In this document: piece after piece, positions 1 to 9,657 of the stretch
How positions within the stretch are numbered: position 1 is the first letter of the stretch
How the letters are laid out: each line of letters begins with the position of its first letter
NCBI GenBank assembly: GCA_035650275.1
Contig: DASRHY010000145.1
Span: 1-64,000, forward strand
DNA: 64,000 nucleotides
Reading direction: 5' to 3'
Source: DASRHY01 sp035650275
GTDB lineage: Bacteria > Actinomycetota > Actinomycetes > Propionibacteriales > Kribbellaceae
Made by a program: the position numbers and the translations under genes
Notes under the pieces: model-generated
Database searches by the model: none
What the model was told of the DNA's origin: nothing
Seen by the model: only the letters and a program-made list of their open reading frames with translations

Positions 1-72
1 GAGGTCGGCAGCACTGTCGAGATCGCCGACGTGCTGCCCGACGACTGGGACCCGTACGCCGCGACTCTCTAG
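1..72 (+). CDS. C-terminal end of a gene entering from the left
   Basis: Only the last 23 codons and the TAG stop are inside the window. The peptide is acidic and ends in DDWDPYAATL; nothing in it identifies a family. Its stop codon shares the tetranucleotide CTAG (69-72) with the stop of the gene that converges on it. The start and function lie outside the window. Confidence 0.55.
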   Translation, partial: EVGSTVEIADVLPDDWDPYAATL

Positions 73-596
73 TACGACCGGTCGAACGTCCGCTCGATCC
101 AGCGCCTGGTCTCGTCGGCATCGTGCGAGTCCGGGCGCAGCTGTGGCTCCGACCTGCGGATCTCTGCCATCGCCGCCGATCGGTCGTGGTGCGCGGTCAA
201 CCGGCCGGACTCGAACAGCAGTTCGTGCACGTGGCGATACTTCCACGCCGGGTGGAAGCCCATGTGGACGTACAGCTCGCGGACGAACCCGTCGCCGACC
301 AGCAGCCCGCCGGTGAACGGCACCGGCACCCGGACCGGCTGGTACCAGCCGCCGCTGTCCCGGGCCGCGCCGAACAGCTCGGTGGGCGGCTCGTCCATGC
401 CGACCATGAGCCCCTGGATGACGAGCTCGTCGCCGTCGACGGCGTACCGGCAGATATAGCCGCGCCAGCACGCCGTACTGATCATCCGCACCTCGAGCCC
501 GTGGTCGGCCGGATCGAACAGCGGGCCGCCGTCGATGCCGACGAGCGCGTACTCGTGCCCGCGCCAGACGAACAGGTCCGGCATCTGCGCGGTCAT
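69..596 (-). CDS. hypothetical protein, 175 aa
   Basis: I do not recognise this protein. It is soluble-looking, with no signal peptide or membrane segment, is rich in Trp, Gly and acidic residues (WRGHEYALVG near the N-terminus, SGGWYQPVRVPVPFTGGLLV in the middle), and has a charged Arg/Glu-rich C-terminal helix. The ATG at 596 is well supported by GAGGAGG five bases upstream. It converges on the incoming gene with overlapping TAG stops and diverges from the mutase gene across about 100 bases that must hold both promoters. It may be a conserved actinobacterial protein of unknown function. Confidence 0.7.
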   Translation of the reverse strand: MTAQMPDLFVWRGHEYALVGIDGGPLFDPADHGLEVRMISTACWRGYICRYAVDGDELVIQGLMVGMDEPPTELFGAARDSGGWYQPVRVPVPFTGGLLVGDGFVRELYVHMGFHPAWKYRHVHELLFESGRLTAHHDRSAAMAEIRRSEPQLRPDSHDADETRRWIERTFDRSY

Positions 597-683
597 CGGG
601 GCCTCCTCGCGTTGGCGGCGCAGGTCACAGCGACGTGTGGGATCTCACCAGCCGGTGGGATGTCACATCGCCGTACCGACGCC

Positions 684-689
684 TACCGT
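684..689 (+). promoter_or_regulatory. -10 box, probable leaderless mutase promoter
   Basis: TACCGT lies eight bases before the ATG at 698 and matches the actinobacterial TANNNT -10 pattern. The spacing would put transcription start at or next to the start codon. The same hexamer precedes the genes starting at 20029 and 24999. Confidence 0.4.
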
Positions 690-697
690 GGAAGTCT

Positions 698-2281
698 ATG
701 AGCCACCAGACCGAGTCGGGCTGGGACTTCGAGCCGGTCTACGGTCCCGACGCGCTCGACGGATTCGACCCGGCGACCAAGCTCGGCGCGCCGGGCGAGT
801 ACCCGTTCACCCGCGGCGTCTACCCCAGCATGTACACGTCCCGGCCGTGGACGATGCGCCAGTACGCCGGGTTCGGCACGGCGGCCGAGTCGAACAAGCG
901 CTACCACCAGCTGATCGACCACGGCACGATGGGGCTCTCGGTGGCGTTCGACCTGCCGACCCAGATGGGGTACGACTCCGACGCCCCGGTCGCGCACGGC
1001 GAGGTGGGCAAGGTCGGCGTCGCGATCGACTCGATCGACGACATGCGGGTGCTGTTCGACAAGATCCCGCTGGACCAGGTGTCAACCTCGATGACCATCA
1101 ACGCGCCGGCCGCGGTACTGCTGCTGCTCTACCAACTGGTGGCCGAGGAGCAGCAGGATGTCGACGGGAGCAAGCTCACCGGCACGATCCAGAACGACGT
1201 GCTGAAGGAATACATTGCCCGAGGCACCTATATCTACCCGCCGAAGGAGTCGCTGCGGCTGATCAGCGACATCTTCGCGTACTGCAAGACCGAGCTGCCG
1301 CGCTGGAACACGATCTCGATCTCCGGCTACCACATGGCCGAGGCGGGTGCGACACCCGCGCAGGAGATCGCGTTCACCCTTGCCGACGGCATCGAGTACG
1401 TCCGGGCGGCGGTTGCCTCCGGCCTCGATGTGGACGAGTTCGCGCCACGGCTGTCGTTCTTCTTCGTCGCCCGGACCACGCTGCTCGAGGAGGTCGCGAA
1501 GTTCCGCGCCGCGCGGCGGATCTGGGCGCAGGTGATGCGGGACGAGTTCGGCGCGCAGAACCCCAAGTCGATGATGCTGCGGTTCCACACCCAGACCGCG
1601 GGCGTCCAGCTCACCGCGCAGCAGCCCGAGGTCAACCTGGTCCGGGTCGCCGTACAGGGACTTGCCGCGGTACTCGGCGGGACCCAGTCGCTGCACACCA
1701 ACTCGTACGACGAGGCGATCGCGCTGCCGACCGAGAAGGCCGCCCGACTGGCGTTGCGGACCCAGCAGGTGCTCGCGTACGAGACCGACGTGACCGCGAC
1801 CGTGGACCCGTTCGCGGGGTCGTACGTGGTCGAGTCGCTGACCGACGAGGTCGAGGAGGCCGCCCGAGACCTGATGCGCCAGGTCCAGGAGCTCGGCGGC
1901 GCGGTGGCCGCGATCGAGGAGGGCTTCCAGAAGAACGAGATCGAGCGGTCGGCGTACAAGATCGCGCTGCAGATCGACACAGCCGAGCGGATCGTTGTCG
2001 GGGTCAACAAGTTCGCGGCCGCGGAGGAGGAGCCGTACGAACCGCTCCGGGTCGACCCGGCGATCGAGGCACAGCAGGTCGAACGCCTTGCCAAGCTCCG
2101 CGCCGAGCGCGACCAGGCCGCCGTCGACAAGGCACTCGACGACCTCCGCGAAGCCGCCCGCGGCACCGCGAACTGCCTCTACCCGATGAAGGAGGCTCTC
2201 GCCGCCCGCGCCACCGTAGGCGAAGTCTGCAACGCCCTCCGCGACACCTGGGGCACCTACATTCCCTCCGACACCTTCTAA
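698..2281 (+). CDS. methylmalonyl-CoA mutase-type large subunit (no B12 domain)
   Basis: This 527-residue TIM-barrel acyl-CoA mutase subunit should use adenosylcobalamin to rearrange the carbon skeleton of a branched acyl-CoA. The substrate-binding stretch RPWTMRQYAGF (49-59) and GTIQNDVLKEYIAR (162-175) carry Tyr56 and Arg175, which align with the Tyr/Arg pair typical of methylmalonyl-CoA mutase; isobutyryl-CoA mutases have Phe/Gln there. The protein ends after the barrel, at ATVGEVCNALRDTWGTY, without the usual C-terminal cobalamin-binding domain, so it needs a separate small subunit, and none is encoded in this window. The ATG at 698 is chosen because the residues before it lack family similarity and a leaderless -10 box sits just upstream. 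Ethylmalonyl-CoA mutase is an alternative. Confidence 0.88.
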   Translation: MSHQTESGWDFEPVYGPDALDGFDPATKLGAPGEYPFTRGVYPSMYTSRPWTMRQYAGFGTAAESNKRYHQLIDHGTMGLSVAFDLPTQMGYDSDAPVAHGEVGKVGVAIDSIDDMRVLFDKIPLDQVSTSMTINAPAAVLLLLYQLVAEEQQDVDGSKLTGTIQNDVLKEYIARGTYIYPPKESLRLISDIFAYCKTELPRWNTISISGYHMAEAGATPAQEIAFTLADGIEYVRAAVASGLDVDEFAPRLSFFFVARTTLLEEVAKFRAARRIWAQVMRDEFGAQNPKSMMLRFHTQTAGVQLTAQQPEVNLVRVAVQGLAAVLGGTQSLHTNSYDEAIALPTEKAARLALRTQQVLAYETDVTATVDPFAGSYVVESLTDEVEEAARDLMRQVQELGGAVAAIEEGFQKNEIERSAYKIALQIDTAERIVVGVNKFAAAEEEPYEPLRVDPAIEAQQVERLAKLRAERDQAAVDKALDDLREAARGTANCLYPMKEALAARATVGEVCNALRDTWGTYIPSDTF

Positions 2282-2354
2282 CTCGCCGGCCAACTACCCC
2301 CGGCTAACTACCCCGCCGGGCCGACTGCCGGGATCGTTCTGACGTTTCCGGTCA

Positions 2355-2541
2355 TCGGTCACCTTTTTCGCGTTCTGTGGACAGCGGCGTTGACCGGGTC
2401 GGCGTCATGCATTCGTGGACCGCGACCTCAAGAGAGCGCTCTCCATTGCCGAAACCCACGAACAGACCACTGTGAAGCGCGCTTATCAGGGTGCTGGCGA
2501 GCGCCCGCCCGGACTTCCACAGAACGGGAAAAAGTGACCGA
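2355..2541. repeat. inverted repeat, 26-27 base arms, about 135-base interior
   Basis: The left arm (2355-2381) and right arm (2516-2541) are reverse complements except for one mismatch and one single-base gap; the core is TTCTGTGGA on the left and TCCACAGAA on the right. The interior contains the palindrome AGAGCGCTCT. The element sits between two convergent genes and directly abuts an 18-base tandem array. It could be a small non-autonomous element or a large two-way terminator; no transposase is present. Confidence 0.75.
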
Positions 2542-2630
2542 CGACCCGCCAAGAAGGGACGACCCGCCCAAGAAGGGACGACCCGCCGAGAAGGGTCGAC
2601 CCGCCGAGAAGGGTCGACCTGCCAAGAAGG
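2540..2630. repeat. tandem repeat, five units of 18-19 bases
   Basis: Units start at 2540, 2558, 2577, 2595 and 2613 and have the form GACGACCCGCCAAGAAGG, with a GTC variant at the start of the last two and one unit a base longer. The array begins where the preceding inverted repeat ends and stops 35 bases before the end of the convergent amidohydrolase gene. One forward frame would read as Lys/Arg/Pro-rich repeats, but no supported start exists. The gap 2282-2664 holds this array, the inverted repeat and nothing else I can support. Confidence 0.85.
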
Positions 2631-2664
2631 CAGGGGAGGGTTCGCTGTGGGGTGCCGGGGAGGG

Positions 2665-3852
2665 TTAGTCGAGGAGGGCGGTGGTGGTGAGGAGGGTGGT
2701 GCCGATGGCGATGGCGGACTCGTCGGGGGTGAACTCGGGGGTGTGCAGGTCGGGGACGCGCTCGATGCCGGGGGTGCGGACGCCGAGCCGGGCCATCGCG
2801 CCGGGGACGTGCTCGAGGTACCAGGCGAAGTCCTCGCCGCCGAGGCTCTGGTCGGTGGACGCGACCGCGGCCGGTCCCAGCGTCTGGTCGACGGCGTGGC
2901 GGATCACGTCGATCGCGAGCGTGTCGTTCATCACCGGTGGCACGCCGTGCGTGACCTCGGTGTCGATGTCGACACCGTACGGCGCGACCAGCTGGGCGGC
3001 GAGCTCGGGTATCAGCTCGGCCGCCTCCTTCCAGACCGTGAGGTCCAGGCAGCGGATGGTGCCTTCCGCCTCGCCGCGGGCCGGGATCGCGTTCGCGGCC
3101 GCGCCGGCCGTCACCCGGCCCCAGACCAGGGTCGCCGCGGCGCGCGGGTCCAGCCGGCGGGACAGTGCCGCGGGTAGCTGCGAGACCAGGGTCGCCAGTG
3201 CGTGCACCAGGTCCGCGGTCAGGTGCGGCCGGGAGGTGTGGCCGCCCGGGCCGAGCACGCGGACCAGAACCCGGTCCGCGGCCGCGGTCAGTGCGCCGAC
3301 GCGCAGGCCGACCTGGCCGGTGTCCAGCCGCGGGTCGCAGTGCAGCGCGTAGATCCGGTGCACGCCTTCGAGCCCGCCGGCCGCGATGACGCCCAGCGCG
3401 CCGCCGGGCATCACCTCCTCCGCCGGCTGGAAGATCAGCCGGACCCGGCGGTCGAGGATCCCGTCCGCGGCCATTCCGGCGAGGACCAGGCCGGCGCCGA
3501 GCAATGCCGCCGCGTGCACATCGTGTCCGCAGGCATGCATCACTCCGGCGTTACGAGACCGGTACGGCGCGTCGACCGCCTCCGCGACCGGCAACGCGTC
3601 GATGTCGGCCCGCAGCGCGACACAGGTGTCGCCGGAACCGACGTCGCAGATCAGGCCCGTTCCGGTCGGTAGCACCTGGGGCGACAGACCTGCCGCGATC
3701 AGCCGGTCGCGCAGCACCCGGGTCGTACGTTCCTCGTGCCAGCCGAGCTCCGGGTTGGCGTGGATGTCACGGCGTACGGTCACGATCTCGTCGCGCACAG
3801 CGTCGACTCGGGAGCGTATGTCGGTGAGCACCAGGCTGCGCGGAGTGGTCAT
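2665..3852 (-). CDS. M20-family metallo-amidohydrolase
   Basis: A 395-residue cytosolic zinc hydrolase of the hippurate hydrolase/N-acyl-amino-acid deacylase group. The metal-site signatures ALRADIDALP and HACGHDVHAAALLG are intact, as are the Glu-Glu of FQPAEEVMPGGA and the C-terminal metal His in HTPEFTPDE. Length is normal for the family. The substrate (N-acyl or N-carbamoyl amino acid, or an indole-acetyl conjugate) cannot be told from sequence. No Shine-Dalgarno precedes the ATG; instead GACAAT lies six bases upstream, suggesting a leaderless transcript. The gene diverges from the nucleoside operon and converges on the mutase gene. Confidence 0.88.
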   Translation of the reverse strand: MTTPRSLVLTDIRSRVDAVRDEIVTVRRDIHANPELGWHEERTTRVLRDRLIAAGLSPQVLPTGTGLICDVGSGDTCVALRADIDALPVAEAVDAPYRSRNAGVMHACGHDVHAAALLGAGLVLAGMAADGILDRRVRLIFQPAEEVMPGGALGVIAAGGLEGVHRIYALHCDPRLDTGQVGLRVGALTAAADRVLVRVLGPGGHTSRPHLTADLVHALATLVSQLPAALSRRLDPRAAATLVWGRVTAGAAANAIPARGEAEGTIRCLDLTVWKEAAELIPELAAQLVAPYGVDIDTEVTHGVPPVMNDTLAIDVIRHAVDQTLGPAAVASTDQSLGGEDFAWYLEHVPGAMARLGVRTPGIERVPDLHTPEFTPDESAIAIGTTLLTTTALLD

Positions 3853-3858
3853 CGGAGG

Positions 3859-3864
3859 ATTGTC
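3859..3864 (-). promoter_or_regulatory. -10 box, probable leaderless amidohydrolase promoter
   Basis: On the reverse strand GACAAT lies six bases before the ATG at 3852, and no ribosome binding site is visible. The remaining bases up to 4005 must hold the divergent promoter of the nucleoside operon; TATAGT at 3954-3959 is a candidate -10 there, without a clear -35. Confidence 0.35.
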
Positions 3865-4017
3865 CCATCAGGCAAGGGATTACCCGGCATCAGGACCGGA
3901 TTACTTTCCGGTATCGAGGAGCCTGACACGTTCGTGAACACGCTCTTGACGCCTATAGTCTGCGGATGCGACGCGCTGGGCAGGCGCGCCGCCCACTGTC
4001 GACGCAAGGAGGCGTCC

Positions 4018-5103
4018 GTGAAGAAGTACATACGGGGTCTGGCACTCGCGGGCGCACTGACGCTCGCCGTTGCCGCCTGTGGGGAGAAGCCGAACGAGGG
4101 GGCAAGCGGCGGCACGACCAATGAAGCCAACAAGGACTTCAAGGGCTGCATGGTCTCCGACTCCGGCGGCTTCGATGACAAGTCGTTCAACCAGACGTCG
4201 TACAAGGGTCTGCAGGACGCCGTGACGGAGCTCGGTATCCAGGAGGTCAAGGCCGAGTCCAAGTCGGACAACGACTACCCGACCAACATGACCGCGATGG
4301 TGCAGGCCGGGTGCAACATCATCGTCCCGGTCGGCTTCAAGCTCGCCGACGCCACCGCTGCTGCGGCCGCGGCCAACCCCAGCATCAAGTTCGCGATCGT
4401 CGACTTCGCCTACGAGAAGCCGATCGCGAACGTCAAGCCGCTGGTGTTCAACACCGCGCAGTCCAGCTTCCTGGCCGGCTACCTGGCGGCCGGCATGAGC
4501 CAGACCGGCAAGGTCGGCACCTTCGGCGGCCTGAACATCCCGACCGTGACGATCTTCATGGACGGCTTCGCCGAGGGCGTTGCGCACTACAACAAGACGA
4601 AGAGCAAGAACGTCCAGGTGCTCGGCTGGAACCCGGCCACCCAGAAGGGCCTGTTCACGGCCGACTTCGAGGACAAGGCGAAGGGCCAGCAGAACGGTCA
4701 GAACCTGATCACGCAGGGGGCCGACATCGTCTTCCCGGTGGCGGGTCCGGCCGGTCTCGGCGCACTGCAGGCCGCCAAGGCCAGCGGCGGCAAGGTGAAC
4801 GCGATCTGGGTCGACACCGACGGGTGTGAGAGCGCAGCCGAGTACTGCAGCGTGCTGCTGACCAGCGTGTACAAGGGCATGGACGTGGCCGTGAAGGACG
4901 CGATCAAGTCCGCGGTGGAGAACAACTTCACCAACGCCGCGTACGTCGGCACGCTGGAGAACAGCGGCACCGGGTTGTCGCCGTACCACGAGTTCGACAG
5001 CAAGATCCCGGCCGAGCTGAAGAGCGAGATCGACCAGCTGAAGCAGGACATCATCGACGGCAAGGTCCCGGTCGCCTCCAAGGCGCAGCCGAAGTCGTCG
5101 TAA
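4018..5103 (+). CDS. BMP-family nucleoside-binding lipoprotein
   Basis: This 361-residue extracytoplasmic solute receptor should deliver nucleosides to the ABC transporter encoded next. The signal peptide runs from VKKYIRGLALAGALTLAVAA to a lipobox Cys at residue 22, so the mature protein is lipid-anchored. The Bmp/PnrA signature SDSGGFDDKSFNQTSYKGL follows. The GTG at 4018 is chosen because AAGGAGG (4006-4012) lies five bases upstream and the signal peptide starts exactly there. It is the first gene of the operon, with a strong hairpin behind it, the usual arrangement for making more receptor than transporter. Family receptors bind purine or mixed nucleosides; specificity here is inferred from the cytidine deaminase and thymidine phosphorylase genes. 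Confidence 0.92.
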   Translation: MKKYIRGLALAGALTLAVAACGEKPNEGASGGTTNEANKDFKGCMVSDSGGFDDKSFNQTSYKGLQDAVTELGIQEVKAESKSDNDYPTNMTAMVQAGCNIIVPVGFKLADATAAAAAANPSIKFAIVDFAYEKPIANVKPLVFNTAQSSFLAGYLAAGMSQTGKVGTFGGLNIPTVTIFMDGFAEGVAHYNKTKSKNVQVLGWNPATQKGLFTADFEDKAKGQQNGQNLITQGADIVFPVAGPAGLGALQAAKASGGKVNAIWVDTDGCESAAEYCSVLLTSVYKGMDVAVKDAIKSAVENNFTNAAYVGTLENSGTGLSPYHEFDSKIPAELKSEIDQLKQDIIDGKVPVASKAQPKSS

Positions 5104-5138
5104 CCACCCGCTCAGGCGGGCATGTCCGATACGGTTCG

Positions 5139-5188
5139 AGCCAGGAAGGCCGCGATCCGGGGGAGTTCCCCGATCGCCCTTCCTGGCT
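5139..5188 (+). terminator. intra-operon hairpin (attenuator) after the receptor gene
   Basis: AGCCAGGAAGG (5139-5149) pairs perfectly with CCTTCCTGGCT (5178-5188), and the stem continues inward through GATC and GGGG/CCCC pairs. There is no U-tract, as is common in high-GC actinobacteria. A smaller hairpin, CCCGC-TCAG-GCGGG (5107-5120), lies just upstream. Their place between the receptor and transporter genes suggests partial termination or 3' mRNA protection. Confidence 0.7.
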
Positions 5189-5223
5189 CCGCCGTCTAGC
5201 GGCCGTCTGGAGGGAGACCGCAC

Positions 5224-6773
5224 ATGCATCTCGAGCTCTCGGGACTGACCAAGCGGTTCGGCGCACTGGTTGCCAACGACAGCATCGACTTGGTGATCGA
5301 GCCGGGTGAGATCCATTGCCTGCTGGGGGAGAACGGCGCAGGCAAGAGCACGCTGATGAACATGCTGTACGGACTCCTGCAGCCGGACGGCGGTCAGATC
5401 GTGATCGACGGCGAGAAGGTGGAGATCAGCTCGCCGAGCGATGCGATCAGGCGCGGTATCGGCATGGTGCACCAGCACTTCATGCTGGTCCCGGTGTTCA
5501 CCGTCGCGGAGAACATCATGCTCGGCCGGGAGAACACCCGTGGCGCCGGCGTACTGGACCGCAAGCGCGCGCATCAGCGGGTCACCGAGCTGTCCGACAA
5601 GTACGGCTTCGACGTCGACCCGGACGCGCTGGTCGAGGATATCCCGGTCGGCGTGCAGCAGCGGGTGGAGATCATCAAGGCGCTCGCGAACGACGCCGAG
5701 GTGCTGATCCTGGACGAGCCGACCGCGGTACTGACCCCGGCCGAGATCGACGAGCTGATCGGCGTGATGCGGCAGCTGAAGGAGAACGGCACCTCGATCG
5801 TCTTCATCACGCACAAGCTCAAGGAGGTCAAGGCGATCGCCGACACGATCACGGTGATCCGCCGCGGCAAGGTGGTCGGTCAGGCCGAGCCGTCCGCCTC
5901 CGAGGAGGAGCTCGCGGAGCTGATGGTGGGCCGCGCGGTCGACCTGGTGGTGGACAAGGAACCGGCCCAGCCCGGTGCCGCCGTGCTCGAGGTGCGCGGT
6001 CTCACCGTGATCGACGAGCGCGGCACCACGGCGGTGGACGGGGTCGATCTCGAGGTCCGCTTCGGCGAGATCCTCGCCATCGCCGGCGTCCAGGGCAATG
6101 GCCAGACCGAGCTCGCCGAGGCACTGCTCGGCCTCACCCCGCTGGCCGCGGGGACGATCTCGCTGGGCGGCAAGGACCTGACCAGGGCGTCGACCCGGAC
6201 CCGGCTGGACGCGGGGATCGGCTACGTGCCCGAGGACCGGGCGCAGGACGGCAACGTCGGTGCGTTCACGGTCGCCGAGAACCTGGTGCTGGACCTGTTC
6301 CGCAAGCCACCGTTCGGCAAGGGAGTGATGCTGAACACTGACGAGATCGAGCGCAACGCGGTGGACCGTGTCGACGAGTTCGACATCCGCACCCAGTCCA
6401 CCCAGCTGCCGGTGTCGTCGCTGTCCGGAGGCAACCAGCAGAAGGTGGTGCTGGCCCGCGAGCTGTCCCGGCCGCTGAAGCTGCTGGTCGCCTCGCAGCC
6501 GACCCGCGGCGTGGACGTCGGGTCGATCGAGTTCATGCACAAGCGGATCGTCAAGGAGCGGGACCAGGGCACCGCGGTGCTGATCGTGTCCACCGAGCTC
6601 GACGAGATCGCCGCGCTGGCGGACCGGGTCGCGGTGATGTACCGAGGCCGGGTCGTCGGCGTCGTGCCGCCCGACACCCCGCGCGACGAGCTCGGCCTGA
6701 TGATGGCCGGCGCGTCCAAGCGGGAGGCCGAGGTCGAGGCGACCGAGCACCCGACGACGCTGGGGAACATCTG

Positions 6774-6774
<1 letters not shown>
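5224..6774 (+). CDS. nucleoside ABC transporter, tandem ATPase
   Basis: A 516-residue double ATP-binding protein of the RbsA/YufO type. The first domain has a complete Walker A (GENGAGKST, residues 35-43), a Walker B leading into LDEPTAVLTP, and the switch His in FITHKL. The second domain has GVQGNGQTE in place of a normal Walker A and SQPTRGVDVG in place of a standard Walker B/D-loop region, but keeps an LSGGNQQKV signature; degeneration of this half is typical of the family. The ATG at 5224 is preceded by GGAGGGAGA. Its stop overlaps the next start by one base (TGATG). With the receptor and two permeases it forms a BMP-type nucleoside importer. Confidence 0.92.
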
Positions 6775-7972
<1,198 letters not shown>

Positions 7973-7976
<4 letters not shown>

Positions 7977-9256
7977 GCACCGACACCGAGACCAGCGAAG
8001 CACCCACGCCGAGCCCGGTGATCGAGGCCCCGGCCGAGCGGGTCCGACGGCTGCGGATCGGCGGCCTGATGCTGGTGTTCGCCGTGATCGGGTTCGTGCT
8101 GGCGCTGTTCACCGACAGCGGTACGGCGACGTTCCAGCTCGTCTCCGGCGACTTCACCAACAACCTGCTCGGCGTGCCGGCGAAGGTCGTCGGCCTGCTG
8201 CTCGGGCTGCTCGGGCTGATCGCGGCGCTTGGCTACCTGGTCCGCCGGGTGCCGATGCGGTACGGCGCGTGGCTCGGCGCGCTCCTCGGGGTCTGCTTCA
8301 TCGGCGCGTTCCTCTGCTGGGCCGCCTCGGGCAAGACCTTCCCGCTGGCGAACCAGTTCCAGGGCACGCTGAACTTCGCCACCCCGCTCATTCTCGGCGC
8401 GCTGTGCGGCGTGATCTGCGAGCGCGCAGGCGTGATCAACATCGCGATCGAGGGTCAGTTCCTGGTCGGGGCGTTCACCGCGGCGGTGGTCGCAAGCACC
8501 ACGGACAACGCGGTGGCCGCGCTGGTCGCGGCCGCGATGTCGGGCGTGGTGATGGCGTCGCTGCTGGCCGTATTCTCGATCAAGTACTTGGTCAACCAGG
8601 TCGTTCTGGGCGTCGTGCTGGTGGTCTTCGCGTCCGGCATCACCGGGTACCTGTTCGACCAGTTCCTGCAGGAGGACGCGGCGGGTCTGAACACACCGGA
8701 GGTGCTGCACGCGGTCAAGATCCCGCTGCTCGGGGACATCCCGTTCATCGGGCCGATCCTGTTCAACCAGACGCCGCTCGTGTACCTCACCTACGCCGCG
8801 GTGGCGGTGGTGACGTTCGTGCTGTTCGAGACCCGGTGGGGCCTGCGGGTCCGGTCGGTCGGCGAGCATCCGAAGGCGGCGGACACCGTCGGCATCAAGG
8901 TGAAGCGGATCCGGTACCAGGCGGTGCTCTCGGCGGGGATCCTGGCCGGGCTCGGCGGCGCGTTCTTCACCGTCGGGTACGCGGGCTCGTTCAACAAGGA
9001 CATGACCGCGGGCAACGGCTTCATCGCGCTGGCCGCGCTGATCATGGGCCGCTGGCACCCGATCGGCGCGATGGTCGCGGCACTGTTCTTCGGCTTCGCC
9101 ACCCAGCTGCAGTCCCAGCTGCAGATCATCCAGACCCCGATCCCGGGCGAGCTGCTGCTGATGGCGCCGTACCTGGCGACGATCGTCGCGGTCGCCGGTC
9201 TGGTCGGTCGGGTGCGGGCACCCAAGGCCGACGGCGAACCGTACGTGCAGGGCTGA
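7973..9256 (+). CDS. nucleoside ABC transporter permease 2
   Basis: The second permease, 427 residues, homologous in layout to the first and to YufQ/NupC. The N-terminal 35 residues are hydrophilic, followed by paired hydrophobic segments. ICERAGVINIAIEGQFLVGA is the family's conserved inner-helix motif, and VGEHPKAADTVGIKVKRIRY is the coupling loop that should dock on the ATPase. The ATG at 7973 is fixed by the ATGA overlap with permease 1. The stop TGA overlaps the ATG of the deaminase gene by one base, tying uptake to intracellular salvage. Confidence 0.9.
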
Positions 9257-9657
9257 TGGATATCGACTGGCCGAAGCTGCGGGCCGCGGCGGCCGAGGCT
9301 GTGACGCACGCGTACGCGCCGTACTCGCATTTCCCGGTCGGTGCGGCGGCACTGGTGGACGACGGCCGGGTCGTTGCCGGATGCAACGTCGAGAACGCGT
9401 CGTACGGCGTCACACTGTGCGCCGAGTGCGGACTGGTCTCGCAGCTGGTGCTGACCGGCGGCGGGCGGCTTGTCGCGTTCAGCTGCGTGGACGGCGACGG
9501 TGAGCTGCTGCTGCCGTGCGGCCGGTGCCGGCAGCTACTGCACGAGCACGGCGGCGACACGCTGCAGGTCGAGACGGCCCGCGGCATCGTGCCGCTGGGC
9601 GAGCTGCTGCCCGACGCGTTCGGGCCTTCGAACCTCAAGGGACGTGCGGATGACTGA
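9256..9657 (+). CDS. cdd: cytidine deaminase
   Basis: A 133-residue homotetrameric-type zinc deaminase converting cytidine and deoxycytidine to uridine and deoxyuridine. Zinc ligands and the proton shuttle are visible as CAE (Cys55-Glu57) and PCGRC (Cys88 and Cys91); FPVGAA and NVENASYG are the usual substrate-site motifs. Length is normal for the short class. It sits between the nucleoside permease and thymidine phosphorylase genes, with a 1-base overlap upstream and an 8-base overlap downstream, so it should act on nucleosides just imported. Confidence 0.95.
   Translation: MDIDWPKLRAAAAEAVTHAYAPYSHFPVGAAALVDDGRVVAGCNVENASYGVTLCAECGLVSQLVLTGGGRLVAFSCVDGDGELLLPCGRCRQLLHEHGGDTLQVETARGIVPLGELLPDAFGPSNLKGRADD

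Noticed and set aside
597..697. B12 riboswitch before the cobalamin-dependent mutase
   Set aside because: The gap is only about 100 bases, holds two divergent starts, and lacks a recognisable B12-box; the transcript appears leaderless.
2415..2537. 40-codon forward frame inside the inverted-repeat element, starting GTG
   Set aside because: The peptide looks protein-like, but there is no ribosome site or promoter and it ends inside the repeat arm; recorded only as a possible remnant.
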